A stretch of 64,000 bases of DNA, taken from the NCBI GenBank assembly GCA_032871835.1, contig CM065300.1, forward strand, positions 114,201,088 to 114,265,087, given 5' to 3'. Both the position numbers and the translations under genes were made by a program. Shown piece after piece: positions 45,230 to 57,475 of this stretch (positions are counted from its first letter, which is position 1; every line of letters begins with the position of its first letter). The notes beneath the pieces are model-generated. The model was given only the letters and a program-made list of their open reading frames with translations, searched no databases and had not been told where the DNA came from. This DNA is from Dipteronia dyeriana. Taxonomy: Eukaryota > Streptophyta > Magnoliopsida > Sapindales > Sapindaceae.

Positions 45230-46640
45230 CTCAATTGTTTGACCATATCTGGAGTGACATGATCAACTTGCTAAAGAAGTACAAGGATGTGTTTACTCGA
45301 AAGCATTAGGACATGTTGGGAGTACATACGAATGTGATCTCTCACTATTTGGCAGTCGACCTTGAGCGTAGGTCGGTGATTCAAAAGAGACGTAGGTTTA
45401 ACCTAGACAGAAATAAGGCCATCAAGAATGTTGTTGAGAAATTGCTGGCTGCAGGATTGACTAGGGAAGTTCAGTACCCATAGTGGGTTGCCAGTTTAGT
45501 GTTGGTAAAAATAATAATGGGCAATGAAGGATGTGTGTAGACTTCACTGACTAAAACAAAGCGTGCCCAAAAGACAATTCCCCCTACCAAGGATAGATCA
45601 GCTGGTTGATGCTACAACTGAGCATGAGCTGCTCGGTTTCATGTATGTATACTCAGGGTACAATCAAATCAGGATGTTCAAACTAGATAAAGAAAAGATC
45701 ACCTTTACAATTGATGAAGGGCTCTATTGCTACAAAAAAAAATGCTTTTTGGTATGAAGAATGCAAGAACAACTTACCAGAGGTTGGGAAACAAGATATT
45801 TTCTCGATAGATCGGTAAAAATATGGAGGTATATATGGATGATATATCGACTATGAGCATCACGGCTGAGAGGCATGCATCAGACTTGAGGGAAACATTT
45901 AATGTCTTGAAGAAATACAAGTTGAAGCTCAACAAAAAAATGTGTCTTCAGGATGCCTTTAGGGAAATGCCTTGGGTTTCAAGTCCATTAAAGAGGGATA
46001 GAGGTCGACCCTCAAAAGTTAGAGGCACTGAAGGATATGAGGTCCCATAAGACACTGAAAGAGATTTTATGGTTGACAAAATGTTTAGCTTCGTTGAACC
46101 AGTTCATCGGTCGATCAATAGATAAGTGTCTTCTCTTTTTCAAAGCCATAAGGAAAGGCAAGGGTGTAGAATGGATAGAAGAGTGTGAGAAGGCCTTCCA
46201 ACAGATCGAAGAGTACCTCAGTAAGGCTCAAAACCTGTCAGAATCGTTATATGGAGAAACCTTTTCTTTGTACCTATCGGTCGTGCCAATGGCTATAGGA
46301 TCAATACTGGTTAGATTGGACGAAATAGTTTAAAAACCATCATATTACACTGGTAAGGATTTACTACCAGCAGAGATGAGATATTCAACAGTTGAGTGGA
46401 TGGCACTGGCACTAGTAGTGGCAACAAGGAAGCTTATGCCCTATTTTTAGGCACATAGAATCAAAATCTACACAGACTACCAGCTCAAACAAATTATGTC
46501 CAAGCTAGTGGTGTCAGGAAGATTAACCATATGGGCGGTTGGGCTAGGTGAATTTGATATCACATACATGCCAAGTTGTAGCAAATTTCAATGCCGAGTT
46601 CACTAAACCAAATGACAAGGTAGCTAAAATGCTGGAAGAT
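45230..46640 (+). pseudogene. Tat reverse transcriptase and first RNase H
   Basis: FPLPRIDQLVDATTEHELLG, YSGYNQIRMFKLD and EGLYCYKK (45563-45757) are the RT palm region; MEVYMDDIS at 45823-45849 retains the YMDD active site. LKKYKLKLNKKMC follows, then connection and RNase H pieces (KAFQQIEEYL, SLYLSVVPMAIGSILVRLD) to 46333. Frameshifts and stops throughout. Confidence 0.85.
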
Positions 46641-47027
46641 TAGGAAATGAAGATTTTTCAATAGCAATTACACACTGATGGGTCATCAAATATGCATGGT
46701 AGCAGGGAATGAATAATGGTATCCATTCTAAAAGGTGATCATGTGGAATGTCCCTTACAATTTGACTTCATGTCCACCAACAATATGCAAAGTATGAAGA
46801 ACTACTAGCAAGGCTTATGGTTTGTACGACCTTAGGTGCAGATGAAATAGAGATCTTCAACGATTCCCAAGTCTTGGTCAGCCATGTCCTAGATGAGTAC
46901 CAGAAAAAAGATGACAACATGGTCACCCACCTGGAAATAGCCAAAGCCTTACTTATGAGATTCAAAAACTATAGAGTCACTCAGATCCCATGAGAGGAAA
47001 ATTAAAAAGCAGATGCCTTGTCAAAGT
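46641..47027 (+). pseudogene. Tat second RNase H, cut by copia
   Basis: QLHTDGSSNMHG (about 46668) and SHVLDEYQKKDDN (about 46880) are the Asp and final motifs of the archaeal-type RNase H. The ADALSKL end is interrupted at 47027, and the frame resumes at 51773 with the expected ASTTIS continuation. Confidence 0.8.
47023..47027. repeat. target-site duplication AAAGT (left)
   Basis: AAAGT here and at 51768-51772; the Tat coding sequence reads across the repaired site. Confidence 0.92.
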
Positions 47028-48740
47028 TGTTGGTGTTTATGCCCTAAAGCTTATAATATGTAAATGTTATAAAATCATGAATAAAATAAGTTAGTTTTTC
47101 ATTCTATCAATATTGATTTATTAACATCCGTATGCTTATAGCATATGTGCAAAATATCCAAGATTACAGGATGTAATCTCAAGCTGAGTATATGAGTGTC
47201 ATATACAGAAGGATTCAATTTGAGACGTGCAATCTAAAGAGTCTGTAGAGAGAAAATAAAATAGGGTACTTTGTTTATGGTTAGTTTACAGTTGTAGTCC
47301 ATTCCGTAGTGTACGATGATCTTCACCTAGACTACTCATGTAATGACGTGGGAATAGATGCACCTTTTATGAATAAATCACATAGAAATAGGCCATGATC
47401 TATATGAATCTCTCACCAAGATCCGTTAAATGAAGAGATTCATGTATATTGACAAATGGTAGCTTTATATGCATGATATTAATCTTGAGTGTCTTACTGA
47501 CTCCTTCAGGTTGGATTGTGGCTTTTGACATACCATGGGTAAGATTGGAGTAATATTCCCGATCAATAACTCTGTATCTTGGAGTCACGATTTAGCTTGT
47601 GGCCGGGAAGGTTCGCACACAATAGAGGCATCCTCACCTTTTTTTTTTGAATTAGAGGAGTAGTTCCCTTAAGGGTTGATTCAGGGCTTAAACAATTAAG
47701 AGCTCTCTCCTTCTTCCGTAATGGAAGACATGATATAATTTTTCATTAGAGAATAAATGGTACTTAAAAGAAAAGATATAATTTGAGAGGTATAACAAAC
47801 TTTATGACTTGTCTCTAATTATGAACTACTCATAGAGGATCATACCATATGTAATAGCTTTGTTAATGGATACTGAGATTTCAGTATGTGTAATATATTC
47901 ACAGTTTCAAGATTGCAGCCTTAGGTTTTTAGTGGAGTAACTCCGAGGTTAATAATAATGAAATATTAATTAAAGAGTTTAATTAATATTTCTAAGTACT
48001 ATTAGAGCTCAAAACTATAGGTCCATTAGGTCCCTAGCTAGCTATTTATGATTATTGATAATAAGGGTCACAGTTAAATTAATTGGATAGTCCAATTATT
48101 TATGTTATAAAAGTGACACGAATAATTTCAGGGAACGAATTAGATAATAAGATTATTTGATTAGTATATTAATAATTCAATTATATTAATAATTAAGAAT
48201 TATTAATAGGAGGTTACAGATTCGAACCATGGCTAATGCAAAAAGATTAAAAATAATAAAGATTATTTTAATCCTAGAGGTCACAGGTTCTAGTCCTAGT
48301 AGTGATCAAATTAAAATAGGATTTAGAATCCTATTTTGACTTTGACTACTAAACCCTAGGATTATGAAATAAATAAATTGATACATATCAGGAATAAAAA
48401 ATCAAGCAACCTAAAACCTAATACAGAGTGAGAGAGAGAGTACGACAATAAGGAGAATTTTTTTTGGTTCTTCTTTTGGGAGCCAGATGAACACATTCGA
48501 AGAGTGCAATGTGTTGTCTTCTTGTTCTCTGTAACCTCCATCTAGTCCTATTCCTATATGTGACGTGCCCACACACAAGTTATCAGATCGTGGGTCAAAG
48601 CTCGGAAGGCTTGGTGGTGAAATCAGAATAAAAATTTCAAGAGAACAATCATGTATACTTTAAGATTTTTTTTATGCGTGTCTATATAAAGATCATTTCC
48701 GAAATTATGTTTTCTAAACGAAAAGTTTTGAAACCTATAT

Positions 48741-50518
48741 TGTAGGAACCCAGATTTACATTGCGCAGGGAAACGGAATTTTATGCAACTTTTAAACCAT
48801 ATAGAACATATAAGAATATATAAAGATGGATTTAGATCATACCCTTGATGCTAACTCTTTCAGTTCTTTAAGCTTTATTTCGATTACGAACCACAAAGTC
48901 TTCCTCACTATGTCCTGTGATCCGGTAACTGTGTATGGGCACATCATGATCTTACAATAACGTATAGGAGGATGCAAATGCTTGAAGATTATAACTCCTT
49001 CGTTTCTTCTTATCAAATTTGGCAACCACAAGCAAGAATATAGTTTTTTTCTTTGCTTTGGCCAAAATCTTCCTAGACTTTCTAGGGTTTTACTTTTTGT
49101 GTCTTTGGTTCAAAGAATCACAATTAATCTCTTGTATCCTTGTTATGTATATATATATATATATATATTTAAAACTAGATACAAATCCTTTTGAAATATA
49201 TTAGGTAAAGTAAGATTCTAACTCCCACATAACCCTAATTTACTTGAACTTAAACACTTGACTTTCTAAAGAATAAAATAATATAATTATTTTATTTTTG
49301 TTTCAGTCATGATTTGAACCTGCAACCTCTAATTAATAATTAATAATTATTTTTTCAATAATTAAATAATCCAATTATCTAATTAATTTAATTATTAATA
49401 TATTAATTAAATAATCTCATTATTCAATTAATCCTTAAATAAATACGTGTCACTTACGTAACATAATTAATTGAATAATCCAATTAATTAATTGTGGCGT
49501 TTGTTACCTTTAATCCATCGGGCTAGCAAGGAGACCTAATGGACCCACATGTTTGAGCTCTAATAATATTTAGAAATAATTAATTAAACTCTTTAATTAA
49601 TATTTCATGATCATTAACTTTGGAGTTATTCCACTAAAAACCCGAGGTTGCATTCTTGCAACTGTAGATGTATTACACAAACCGAAATTATAGTTGTCCA
49701 TCGATATAGCAATTACATACGGTATGATCCTCCACAATTAGTTCATAATTATAGCTAGGTCATAAAGCCCGTTATGCCTCCCTAATTTTATATTTTCCAT
49801 TAAGTATCATTGTTTCTCTAATGAACAATAAATCCTAACTTCCTTTATGGAAGAAGAAGGACGCTCATATTGTTCAAGCCCCGAATCAACCCTTATGAGA
49901 ACTACCATCTATTTCTCGTAAGAAAGAGTGGATTCCACTATTATGCATAGACCTTCCCAGCCACAAGCCAAACCGCGATTCCAACATACAAAGTTGTTGA
50001 CCGTGAATGCAACTCTGATATCACCCATGGTATATCAAAAACCACTAACTAACCTGAAGGAGTCGATAAGACACACATGATTAAGATCACCCATATATAG
50101 CCATCATTTGTTGATATATATGAATCTTATATTGTAACGGATCTTGGTGAGAGATTCATATATACCATGGCCTAGTCCTATATGATCACATCATATAAGA
50201 TGCCTCCATTCTCATATCACCATATGAATAGTCTAGGTTAAGACCATCGTACATTACGGACTGGACCGTAGCTGTAGATTAACCACAAATAAAGTACTCA
50301 AATCTATTTGTTATCTACAGACTCTTTAAATTACTCATCTCAAATTGAATACCTCTGTATATGAAACTCATATACTCAGTTAGAGATTACATTCGGCAAT
50401 TTTGGATGTTAAGTACATATGATATAAATGTTTGAGACAAGTATATAAAATGAATAAACTACTTCTTTTATTAATATTTCATTCACATTTATAAATTGCA
50501 AGCTTTAGGGCATAAATC

Positions 50519-50521
<3 letters not shown>
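48741..50521 (-). repeat. copia-family solo LTR (minus strand)
   Basis: Plus view TGTAGGAACC to ATAAATCCCA; on the minus strand it starts TGGGATTTATGCCC, like the other copia LTR starts. It interrupts the host LTR, whose GAAACCTATAT and TTCTGTTGCTCAA parts lie on either side. The flanking duplication is obscured by an expanded (AT)n tract (TATAT left, ATATA right). Confidence 0.75.

Positions 50522-50555
<34 letters not shown>
50522..50555. repeat. (AT)n microsatellite
   Basis: AT run directly at the right edge of the solo LTR; probably expanded from the target duplication. Confidence 0.9.
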
Positions 50556-50557
<2 letters not shown>

Positions 50558-50598
50558 TGTTGCTCAATTTTTATCAAAACCCTAATTTTACCCTACAA

Positions 50599-50612
50599 TT
50601 GGTGTCAGAGCC
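50599..50612 (+). promoter_or_regulatory. copia primer binding site
   Basis: TTGGTGTCAGAGCC directly after LTR end CCCTACA; tRNA-Met type with one change. Confidence 0.85.
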
Positions 50613-51119
50613 AGTTTTTTGTATATAAACGGAACAAGTTAAAGTTGTTTTATTTTGATTATGTTATGTATGATATGTGTAGGTACAATCTAGGCTTGTA
50701 TGATTGTTGTATATATACTTTTTTTAAATATAAATATATAAGCATGGTTGATCGTTAGTTATATGGTCAGATGGGTTATAGGTTTTTTTTTTTTCATATA
50801 TGTAACCAAGAAAGCCTAATTTTATTAATGGATATTCTTAATATTTGGTTTTGTATATATATATATATATATGTATATGTTTTGAAGGAGATTGTGATGT
50901 TTGAAAGGATTCAAAGATAAAAAAAAACTACCCTATGCGTACAAATGACAGCCGCACGCGACAAGCTACTGGTACCAGGGGTGTGCACGACTGTCGCTGC
51001 TGTAGCTACGTGTTTGCAAGCACAAGGGAAGTTTTGGGCTGTTCTTGGACCTCGGTTACGTGTTAGGGTAACACTTGGGCCTTGATACGATAGACGGCTG
51101 ACCATATGAAGCCAAATGG

Positions 51120-51739
51120 AACCATGTGTCTACAAGCAAATCGTTGACAAGAAAGTAATTTTCCTGGTCTTTTGTGTTAATGATATCCTACTCATTGGGA
51201 ATGACGTATGAATACTATCAGAAGTAAAGGGCTGGCTTACTAACCAATTCAAACGAAAGATTTGGGAGAGGCAAGTTATGTTCTAGGGATCCAATTAATA
51301 AGGAATCACAAGAACAAATTGTTAACACTGTCTCAGGCATTGTAGATCGACAAGATAATTGTACGATTCTTGATGGAGAACTCCAAGAAAGGTAATTTAC
51401 CTTCTTAACATAGAGTTCACTTGTCTAAGAAACAGTTTCCTATGACACCTCAAGAAATTGTAGATATGAGACGGTTTCCCTATCGTCAACAGTGAGCAGT
51501 CTCATGTATGTTATGTTATGCACGAGACTTGACATTTGTTTCGTGGTAGGAGTAGCCAGTAGATTCCAGTCCAACCCAGGATTGGATCATTGGGTTGTTG
51601 TGAAGGTTATTCTCAAGTTCTTCGGAGAACGAGAAATGATATACTTGTATATTCAGAACATGATTTGATCTCGTTAGGATATAAGAATTTTGACTTTCAG
51701 TCAGACAAGGATTCTAGGAAGTCCATATCTGGGTCACTT
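51120..51739 (+). pseudogene. copia RT/RNase H fragment
   Basis: Parallels 14340-14950: the RT active site, YVDD there, is CVND at 51173-51184, so a catalytic aspartate is asparagine. The DLGEASYVLGIQL region near 51260 and the MENSKKGNLPS region near 51375 are recognisable, as are RNase H start motifs to 51739. Several stops and shifts. Confidence 0.8.
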
Positions 51740-51767
51740 TTTATCAAAACCCTAACTTTTCCTTACA

Positions 51768-51772
51768 AAAGT
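51768..51772. repeat. target-site duplication AAAGT (right)
   Basis: Immediately after TTCCTTACA, the last bases of the copia. Confidence 0.92.
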
Positions 51773-53135
51773 TGGCATCGACAACAATCAGTTTCTAGTC
51801 CAAAAAAATCCAAGTGGCCAATCTTTGCAGCTTGGTATTAAAGGTGGAAAAGAATTTGGGGTAAGGGTGGTTGAAGAAAGACAGACCAGGTGGTTGAAGA
51901 AAGACAGACCAGGTGGATGACCCTAACCAAGGATCCTTTAGAGATGAACCTTCTCCATGAGGATCCAGTGGAAACAAAACGGATCAAGTATATGGCCACC
52001 CGAAACTCAATAATTAGTGGGAGGATTTACAAAAGGTGGTTCTTAAAGACTCTGTAAAGATGCGTTGGGGTGATTGAGGCTAAAAAAGTTTTGAAAAGCA
52101 CACACAGTGTAGTATGTAGGAATTACACTAAGAGTAAAAGTTTGGCCCATATAACCTATAGGCAAGGTTTCTATTGGCCAAACATATTCCAAGATGCCTA
52201 GTAAGTGGCGGAAAAGTGTGAGACAGACTGGAAAATTGCAAATGATATAAAGCAACCATCTGAACAGTTGAAGAACTTGGTCATCCCATGGTCTCTTGTG
52301 ATGTGGGGGTTAGATTTGATCAGTTTGATGCTGACACAACTGAAAGGGGTGCAAAGTATGTCATTGTGGCAGTGGATTACTTTATGAAATGGGCTGAAGC
52401 AGAGACACTGGTGCACATAACTGAAGTTAATACAATTTGCTGAAGAATATCGTCTATTGGTTTGGGATTCCAGAAAAATCATCACTGATAATGGAACCCA
52501 ATTCGATAGTGATAATTTCATATAGATGTGCGAGATGTATCACATCAAGAACAACTATGCTACATCTTCCCATCCACTGACAAATGGGCAAACTGAAGCT
52601 ATGAACAAGATTATCAAGCATTCCTTGAAGGTTAAGCTTGATACCATAAAGAAGAACTAGGTATACAAGTTGCTTGAGGTGCTTTGGGCTTGTTGAACCA
52701 TAGAGAGAACAATAACATGAGAAACTCACTATTCGTTTGCATTCAGAACCGAGGGAGTCATCCCAGTCGAGATAGTACAACTTCCCTAAGAGTTCAACTA
52801 TACCAGCCTTAGCAAAATGTAATCATGATCGAGGAAAGTCTGAACGAAATTGAGGAATAGTGAGACCTGGCGCGATTGAGAAATATAGCTTATCAATAAG
52901 GTATTACAACTCGCACATTTGGGTAAGAAGGTTCTATCTTGGGGACCTGGTCCTAAGAAGAGTGTCTCCAAATACAAAGGCAAAAATTGCTGACACCTTG
53001 ACAAATAAGTGGGAATGAACCTTTCAGATGGTTGGTTTAGTTGGGCATGGAGCATATTACCTAACCTGACCATGAAGGAGGAGTTGCCCCAGCCATGCAA
53101 ACCTCAATACTTGAAGATTTATTACCCTGTGGAAT
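51773..53135 (+). pseudogene. Tat integrase (broken)
   Basis: Plus-strand pieces: zinc-region THSVVCRNYTKSKSLAH and RQGFYWP (about 52095-52180). The core has WGLDL (first Asp, about 52310), TDNGTQFDS (second Asp, about 52487) and TNGQTEAMNK (Glu, about 52585), so the triad is recognisable. ELPQPCKPQYLKIYYP near 53072-53120 is the usual Tat C-terminus. Stops in most segments. Minus-strand open frames here are shadows. Confidence 0.85.
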
Positions 53136-53212
53136 TTTTTCAATTGATATTTCTTTATTTAATGCGAAGCATTAAAATAGGATGATTTTTTAATTTAATT
53201 CTCTAATCGGTT

Positions 53213-53217
53213 GTTAT
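53213..53217. repeat. target-site duplication GTTAT (left)
   Basis: GTTAT here and at 56006-56010 bracket the solo LTR. Confidence 0.92.
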
Positions 53218-53884
53218 TGTTAGGATTTTGAGTTATGTTAGCATTGTTCTATATCCAAATGACATTGCACTTGTAATGATTAGTTGTCTTAGAATGATGA
53301 TGATTCAAGCTTCAATTTGACAACTTATCAAGTAAGATTGAGTCTTCAAAGAGAAGTGTGCTTCATTGCTCAACAAAGGTATATTTAGAACCTCATTTCT
53401 CTTACAGGGCTTAGGCACACATACACACATTGCATCCATATGTGTCCCTGCTATGTTGTGCTCAATTTGTATAACATTTTCACACACTTGATATTCAATG
53501 CTCATGCATTAGACTTAAATTGAATTTTTTTGTAAATTGCATGTTCTAGGACTATATCTAGGATATGGAATTATTGTGTGTTCATGTAATTGTTTACTTT
53601 TGTTTTATGGACTATGGACTTGAATTTGGTCTTATATTATTCTTTATTGAGTTCCGGTCATTTCGGTTACTCATTCATTTGATTTCAAGTTCTAAGTAAA
53701 AAGTTATGAAACTTTCCGGTCACTTACCATGTATTGTTTTCGTTTTCATGTATCGAGTGGAATTCATAATATTTGGTCTAAGTTTCATAGTTTTCCATAT
53801 GCATGAGAGATTCCTGATTTGTAATCCAAAAATGGATTCGAATTCGGTGTTTGGAGGCCGGAGAAGGTTGAAGAACGCAAAGGT

Positions 53885-53960
53885 ACGCAAGGGAGGAAGC
53901 GAGTGGCCACTTGCCACCCATGCCTGAGGAGGCGTGTGGCCATCTCGGGGAGGAGGGCTT
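53885..53960 (+). promoter_or_regulatory. Decayed hairpin cluster in solo LTR
   Basis: GTGGCC and GGCCATCTCGGGG arms remain, but the left arm of the main hairpin reads TGAGGAGGC instead of CGAGATGGC. A weaker version of the cluster at 2263. Confidence 0.5.
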
Positions 53961-55154
53961 CCTGCCCTCTACATGTTCATGCACCTCCTTAGGGATTGGA
54001 GGTGGCACATGGCCATTGATTTTCCAAACCTCTCTCTTTCCTTTCATTTCATTTAAATATTCCTTTCCCTCTCTCATTTCATTTAAAAGAAGAAAATTTT
54101 CCAAAGTTTGCAGAAAATTTCTTTTAAATTTTCTCACCTTTCAAACATCATAACTTTCTCATTTGAACTCCGATTCAAGTGATTCAAATCAGAGATTGTT
54201 TGTCTATCAATTCTCTAACATATCCAAGAATGTTTGAGGTCATTTGATCAGGCTTTCTGGTGGACCTTCATCAAAAAACGGGACTGCATATTTGTCTTGA
54301 GGTATTGAAAAATTTCTTGAGTTTTGTTCTTCAAAGTTTTCAATTACCTTGGGTTTTCATCTTCTATATATGTATGTTTATTGTATATACTTTGAATAGA
54401 GTTTTAGACGCTATTAAAGCTAGATTGAACATGATTAGATTCTCTCATGTTGAGTTAGATTTTTCTAAAATCTATGTTTTCTCATGATTGGTTATTATAT
54501 TGTGCTAGTTTTTGATTTAGGACTATTTGTGCTTCAAATTGATTGATTTTTGATAATAAATAGTCTTTACATGTGCTCGGTTCTTTTAATTGATTATATT
54601 TTGGATTAGCACATTTGATTGTGTTTTTAGAGCTATTTTGTCTTTGATTGAATATTGTGAGGAAAATATGCTCTAGATATTTGCTAAAACTTTGATAAAT
54701 TATATCTCACAAATCTAGCATGTTTTTGTTTGTTACTAAAATCTTGAATGTGTGCTTAGTGTATATGCTTTGATTCAAGTTTTAGTTACATGAATGATTC
54801 TAGGAATTAAATGTGTTTGTGGTGTTTCACATGTTCTAGGATTTTCGTTCATGCATAGTAACTAGACTATTTTTGTGTTATGAACTTTCATGCATATGTT
54901 TTGTTCCCATAAGATGTGTTGATCATCATATTCTATATTGGGTGATTATTTGAATTTTTGCATTCATTGATCACATTAGGAAGTCCTTGTAAAAGGCATG
55001 AAGTCTTGGCTAAGACATATGGTCCAGATAGCTAAGCAAAGAGTCTTGGTTAGGACATGAGGTCTGGATAATCAAGAAAGGGAGACTTTCTAGAGGCAAA
55101 AGTGTCTTGGATAGAAAGTAGAATTTTTATTGGTAGACCCAACATATTAAGATG

Positions 55155-55390
55155 TGATGGAGTTCAATAGAGAGTGTGTCATTTGTTGATCACTCTTGAG
55201 GAATTTTCAACTTCTTAATGGTGTTGTGTAGAAGTGGTGTCCAATAGAAAGTGTGTTATTTGTTGATCACTTTTGAAGAATTTCCAATCTACCAATAGGG
55301 ATTGGGTAGACATCGAGTCCAATATAGAGTATGTTATTTGTTGGTCACTTTTAAGGAATGTCTTGTCTATTTTCCAATAATAAAAGTACC
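55155..55390 (+). repeat. ~77-bp tandem repeats in solo LTR
   Basis: Three imperfect units with TGTGTCATTTGTTGATCACT and GAGGAATTTTCAACTTC-like halves. Confidence 0.8.
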
Positions 55391-56005
55391 CGATGGTTGT
55401 ATTCAACCCGTGGACATTTCCTCTTAGGAGGTTTTACCACGTTACAAAAATCCTTGTGTTAAGTCTTTCTATCCCTATATTTGAATGTGTATGTTTGTAT
55501 CTTGTTTCACAAACTTCATTTCTAGAAGGTCATTGAAAAACAAGATTGTTGTAATGTGTGAAATACAAACACTTCATTTGATCAAAGTTGTAAATATCGT
55601 TTTATGTGTACTTAGATTTTTTTGTATATAATTATCTTTTATTAAGTACTTGTACATATTAAACAATATTGTGAATACAAGTATTCTTTGTTTTAGTACA
55701 TTTGTCTATAGTATCTTTGTAAGTGTTTGAACATTGTATCTTGTGATATTCCATTTCAAGTTGTAATGTTTCACTTAGTGAATTTACATTGTAATTTTCA
55801 AAGTACAACTTATGGAATGTGCTTGGCATTGAATATATTTGTTTTTAAAATACACATATGTTAGTTGTTTTCTCATAACAATCATGTTAAAGGTTAATTT
55901 GTATGCTCACCAACGTTTTAACAAAGGTCTCGAAAGAGTAGCAAAAAATACAATGATAACCTATTCACCCCTAGGTTTTTTAGTATAACCTTGTTGGTAT
56001 TTTCA

Positions 56006-56010
56006 GTTAT
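56006..56010. repeat. target-site duplication GTTAT (right)
   Basis: Directly follows the solo LTR; the Tat spacer resumes. Confidence 0.92.
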
Positions 56011-57023
56011 TTGTTAATATTTTAGATTGAAGTTATCAATAAAATTCCCCATTGAATGAAAAGTTCTTCATTGAACAAGAAAAGTATTTTAAAAAGCAAT
56101 TTTTTCTTTGTTTACAAAGACAAGCCCATGATACCCATGTTTGCCAAGGCCAACAGGTGCTTGAGGGGTCAAGTGATAGAGCCAAAAGAAAATTCTAAAG
56201 ACAATGAATACTCACCGAACTAACTGGGTGCAAAAAATCACTGTTAGCACGTCTTCAAGTATTAGAAACCTGATGGGATGCATGAAGTAGTGTCGGGTTA
56301 TGACTTAACAATCTGACTCAGTGAGTCTTGAGTAACAGACTACTGGGAGACATCTTAATGACTTAGTTTCAAAATGAAAGACAATATTTTATAAATGAGA
56401 TGCCATGTAAATTAAATGGCATAAAAGAACACTATTTGGCGAATATTAAGGTCGGTCCAAGAGGCTAGTCATCCACTAGAGATGACCATTTAACTGGTTG
56501 GATTAAATACGGTCAGTTCATAAGATAACTGATCAAGTTAAAGTTGGCCAGTTATAAAGATAGGTGATTGAGTTAAAGGTGACAAGTTTTCAAGACAACC
56601 GATCGAGTTAAAGAAGACTAGTTACCAAGACAACTGATCGAGTTAAAGATGATCATCTAATGAGTTAGTTGATCAAATAAAAGGTAATCAGTTTTATAAG
56701 TTGACTGATCAAGCCCAGGTGGCCAGCGTGATAGACGAATGGGGGTAACCAGAATCCCGACACTAGGTCATTCAAAAGATTCCTATCATGTTTTGTTACG
56801 TTACCTAATTAAGCCAATGAGTTATGTAAATTTACACGATAGTTGACCAGAAGTTGATTAGATAAGTTAAAAAACCTATCTAGCTTAAAGAAATAGAGTT
56901 AAATGAAGCAACTAAAGAGATTTGTTATAACTTTTGTGCTTGTACATGATTACAAGGGTCCATTAATAAATTTGACTACCAAAGGATTAAAAATAAAATA
57001 AAGGAAAGCTAGGAAATCACGAC
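56011..57023 (+). repeat. Tat spacer with 35-bp tandem repeats
   Basis: Non-coding spacer after integrase. At 56480-56740 about seven units of 35 bp share CGATCGAGTTAAAG preceded by CAAGACAA. The minus-strand Tat has the equivalent at 18970-19150. No gene seen. Confidence 0.8.
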
Positions 57024-57475
57024 CTAAGCCTTTGATGAGCTTGAAGGAATTCGAGGACCAGAACCTAAAAGAGGGCCAACAGATGGGCTGCCAAAGGGAT
57101 TGTCCCTATAACCCTTGGTCAAGTCCTTGAAATCTGTCCAACTGATATAGTCAGGATCATCAGTCATGAAGGAGGAGTATTCCCTATCAGGAAAAGTCCA
57201 ATTATCAACCTCTTCACCTAAAAAGTTAGTCTTCTTATCAGCATCGAAGATTTAGAGGGCAACTCTAGATGCATAATATGAGGATTTTTCCTTATCATTT
57301 TACAGTAGGCCTCTAACCTTATTATCAAATTCTTGATAGCTTTTAGGGGTTTAGCCTTATGCTTTTTGATATTATCATCCCATCTACAGCGGGCATCTGT
57401 AGAAGATTGCTCATTGCTGCCAAAGAACATACGAGCAGTGTAAAGACCTCGCTCTAATTAGCTCCCAAGAACACC
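57024..57475 (-). pseudogene. Antisense ORF (aORF) of the plus-strand Tat, C-terminal part
   Basis: Read on the minus strand: MFFGSNEQSSTDARCRWDD, KPLKAIKN, MHLELPSK, then an acidic FPDREYSSFMTDDPDYISW stretch and a PSSSSKA end with stop at 57024-57026. It aligns segment by segment with 18223-18656, including a frame change at the same place and the same Lys-Ala-stop end. The N-terminal coiled coil is missing because the element is cut at about 57475. Unknown function. Confidence 0.65.

Larger units (their letters stand above)
47028..51767 (+). mobile_element. Heavily deleted copia with a solo LTR inside its 5' LTR
   Basis: 5' LTR from 47028 to 50597 (native about 1.8 kb, enlarged by a minus-strand solo LTR), primer site, short leader, an RT/RNase H fragment, then only 28 bp of the 3' LTR (51740-51767). 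Related to the copia at 1-17532 by LTR start and RT sequence. Two large internal deletions removed gag, protease, integrase and nearly all the 3' LTR, while the AAAGT duplication survived. Confidence 0.87.
53218..56005 (+). repeat. Sirevirus solo LTR (plus strand)
   Basis: 2788 bp, TGTTAGG to TATTTTCA, perfect GTTAT duplication, no internal domain. Shares the U3 start and GC-rich patch with 1498-4112 but has the 77-bp repeat block instead of the 42-bp array; it pairs best with 34349-37135. Confidence 0.92.
41717..57475 (+). mobile_element. Tat-lineage gypsy retrotransposon (plus strand) with three nested insertions
   Basis: LTR at 41717-42509, primer site, gag, protease, RT, RNase H, second RNase H cut at 47027, integrase from 51773, spacer, antisense ORF ending near 57475. 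The 3' LTR is absent. Nested inside are a copia (47028-51767, containing a solo LTR) and a Sirevirus solo LTR (53218-56005). It is far more decayed than the minus-strand Tat copy, with stops every few dozen codons. Confidence 0.85.

Noticed and set aside
49147..49170. Origin or regulatory AT tract
   Set aside because: Plain AT microsatellite within an LTR.
52043..53100. Minus-strand frames of 70-108 residues
   Set aside because: They lie opposite Tat integrase, whose motifs (TDNGTQFDS, TNGQTEAMNK) are on the plus strand.
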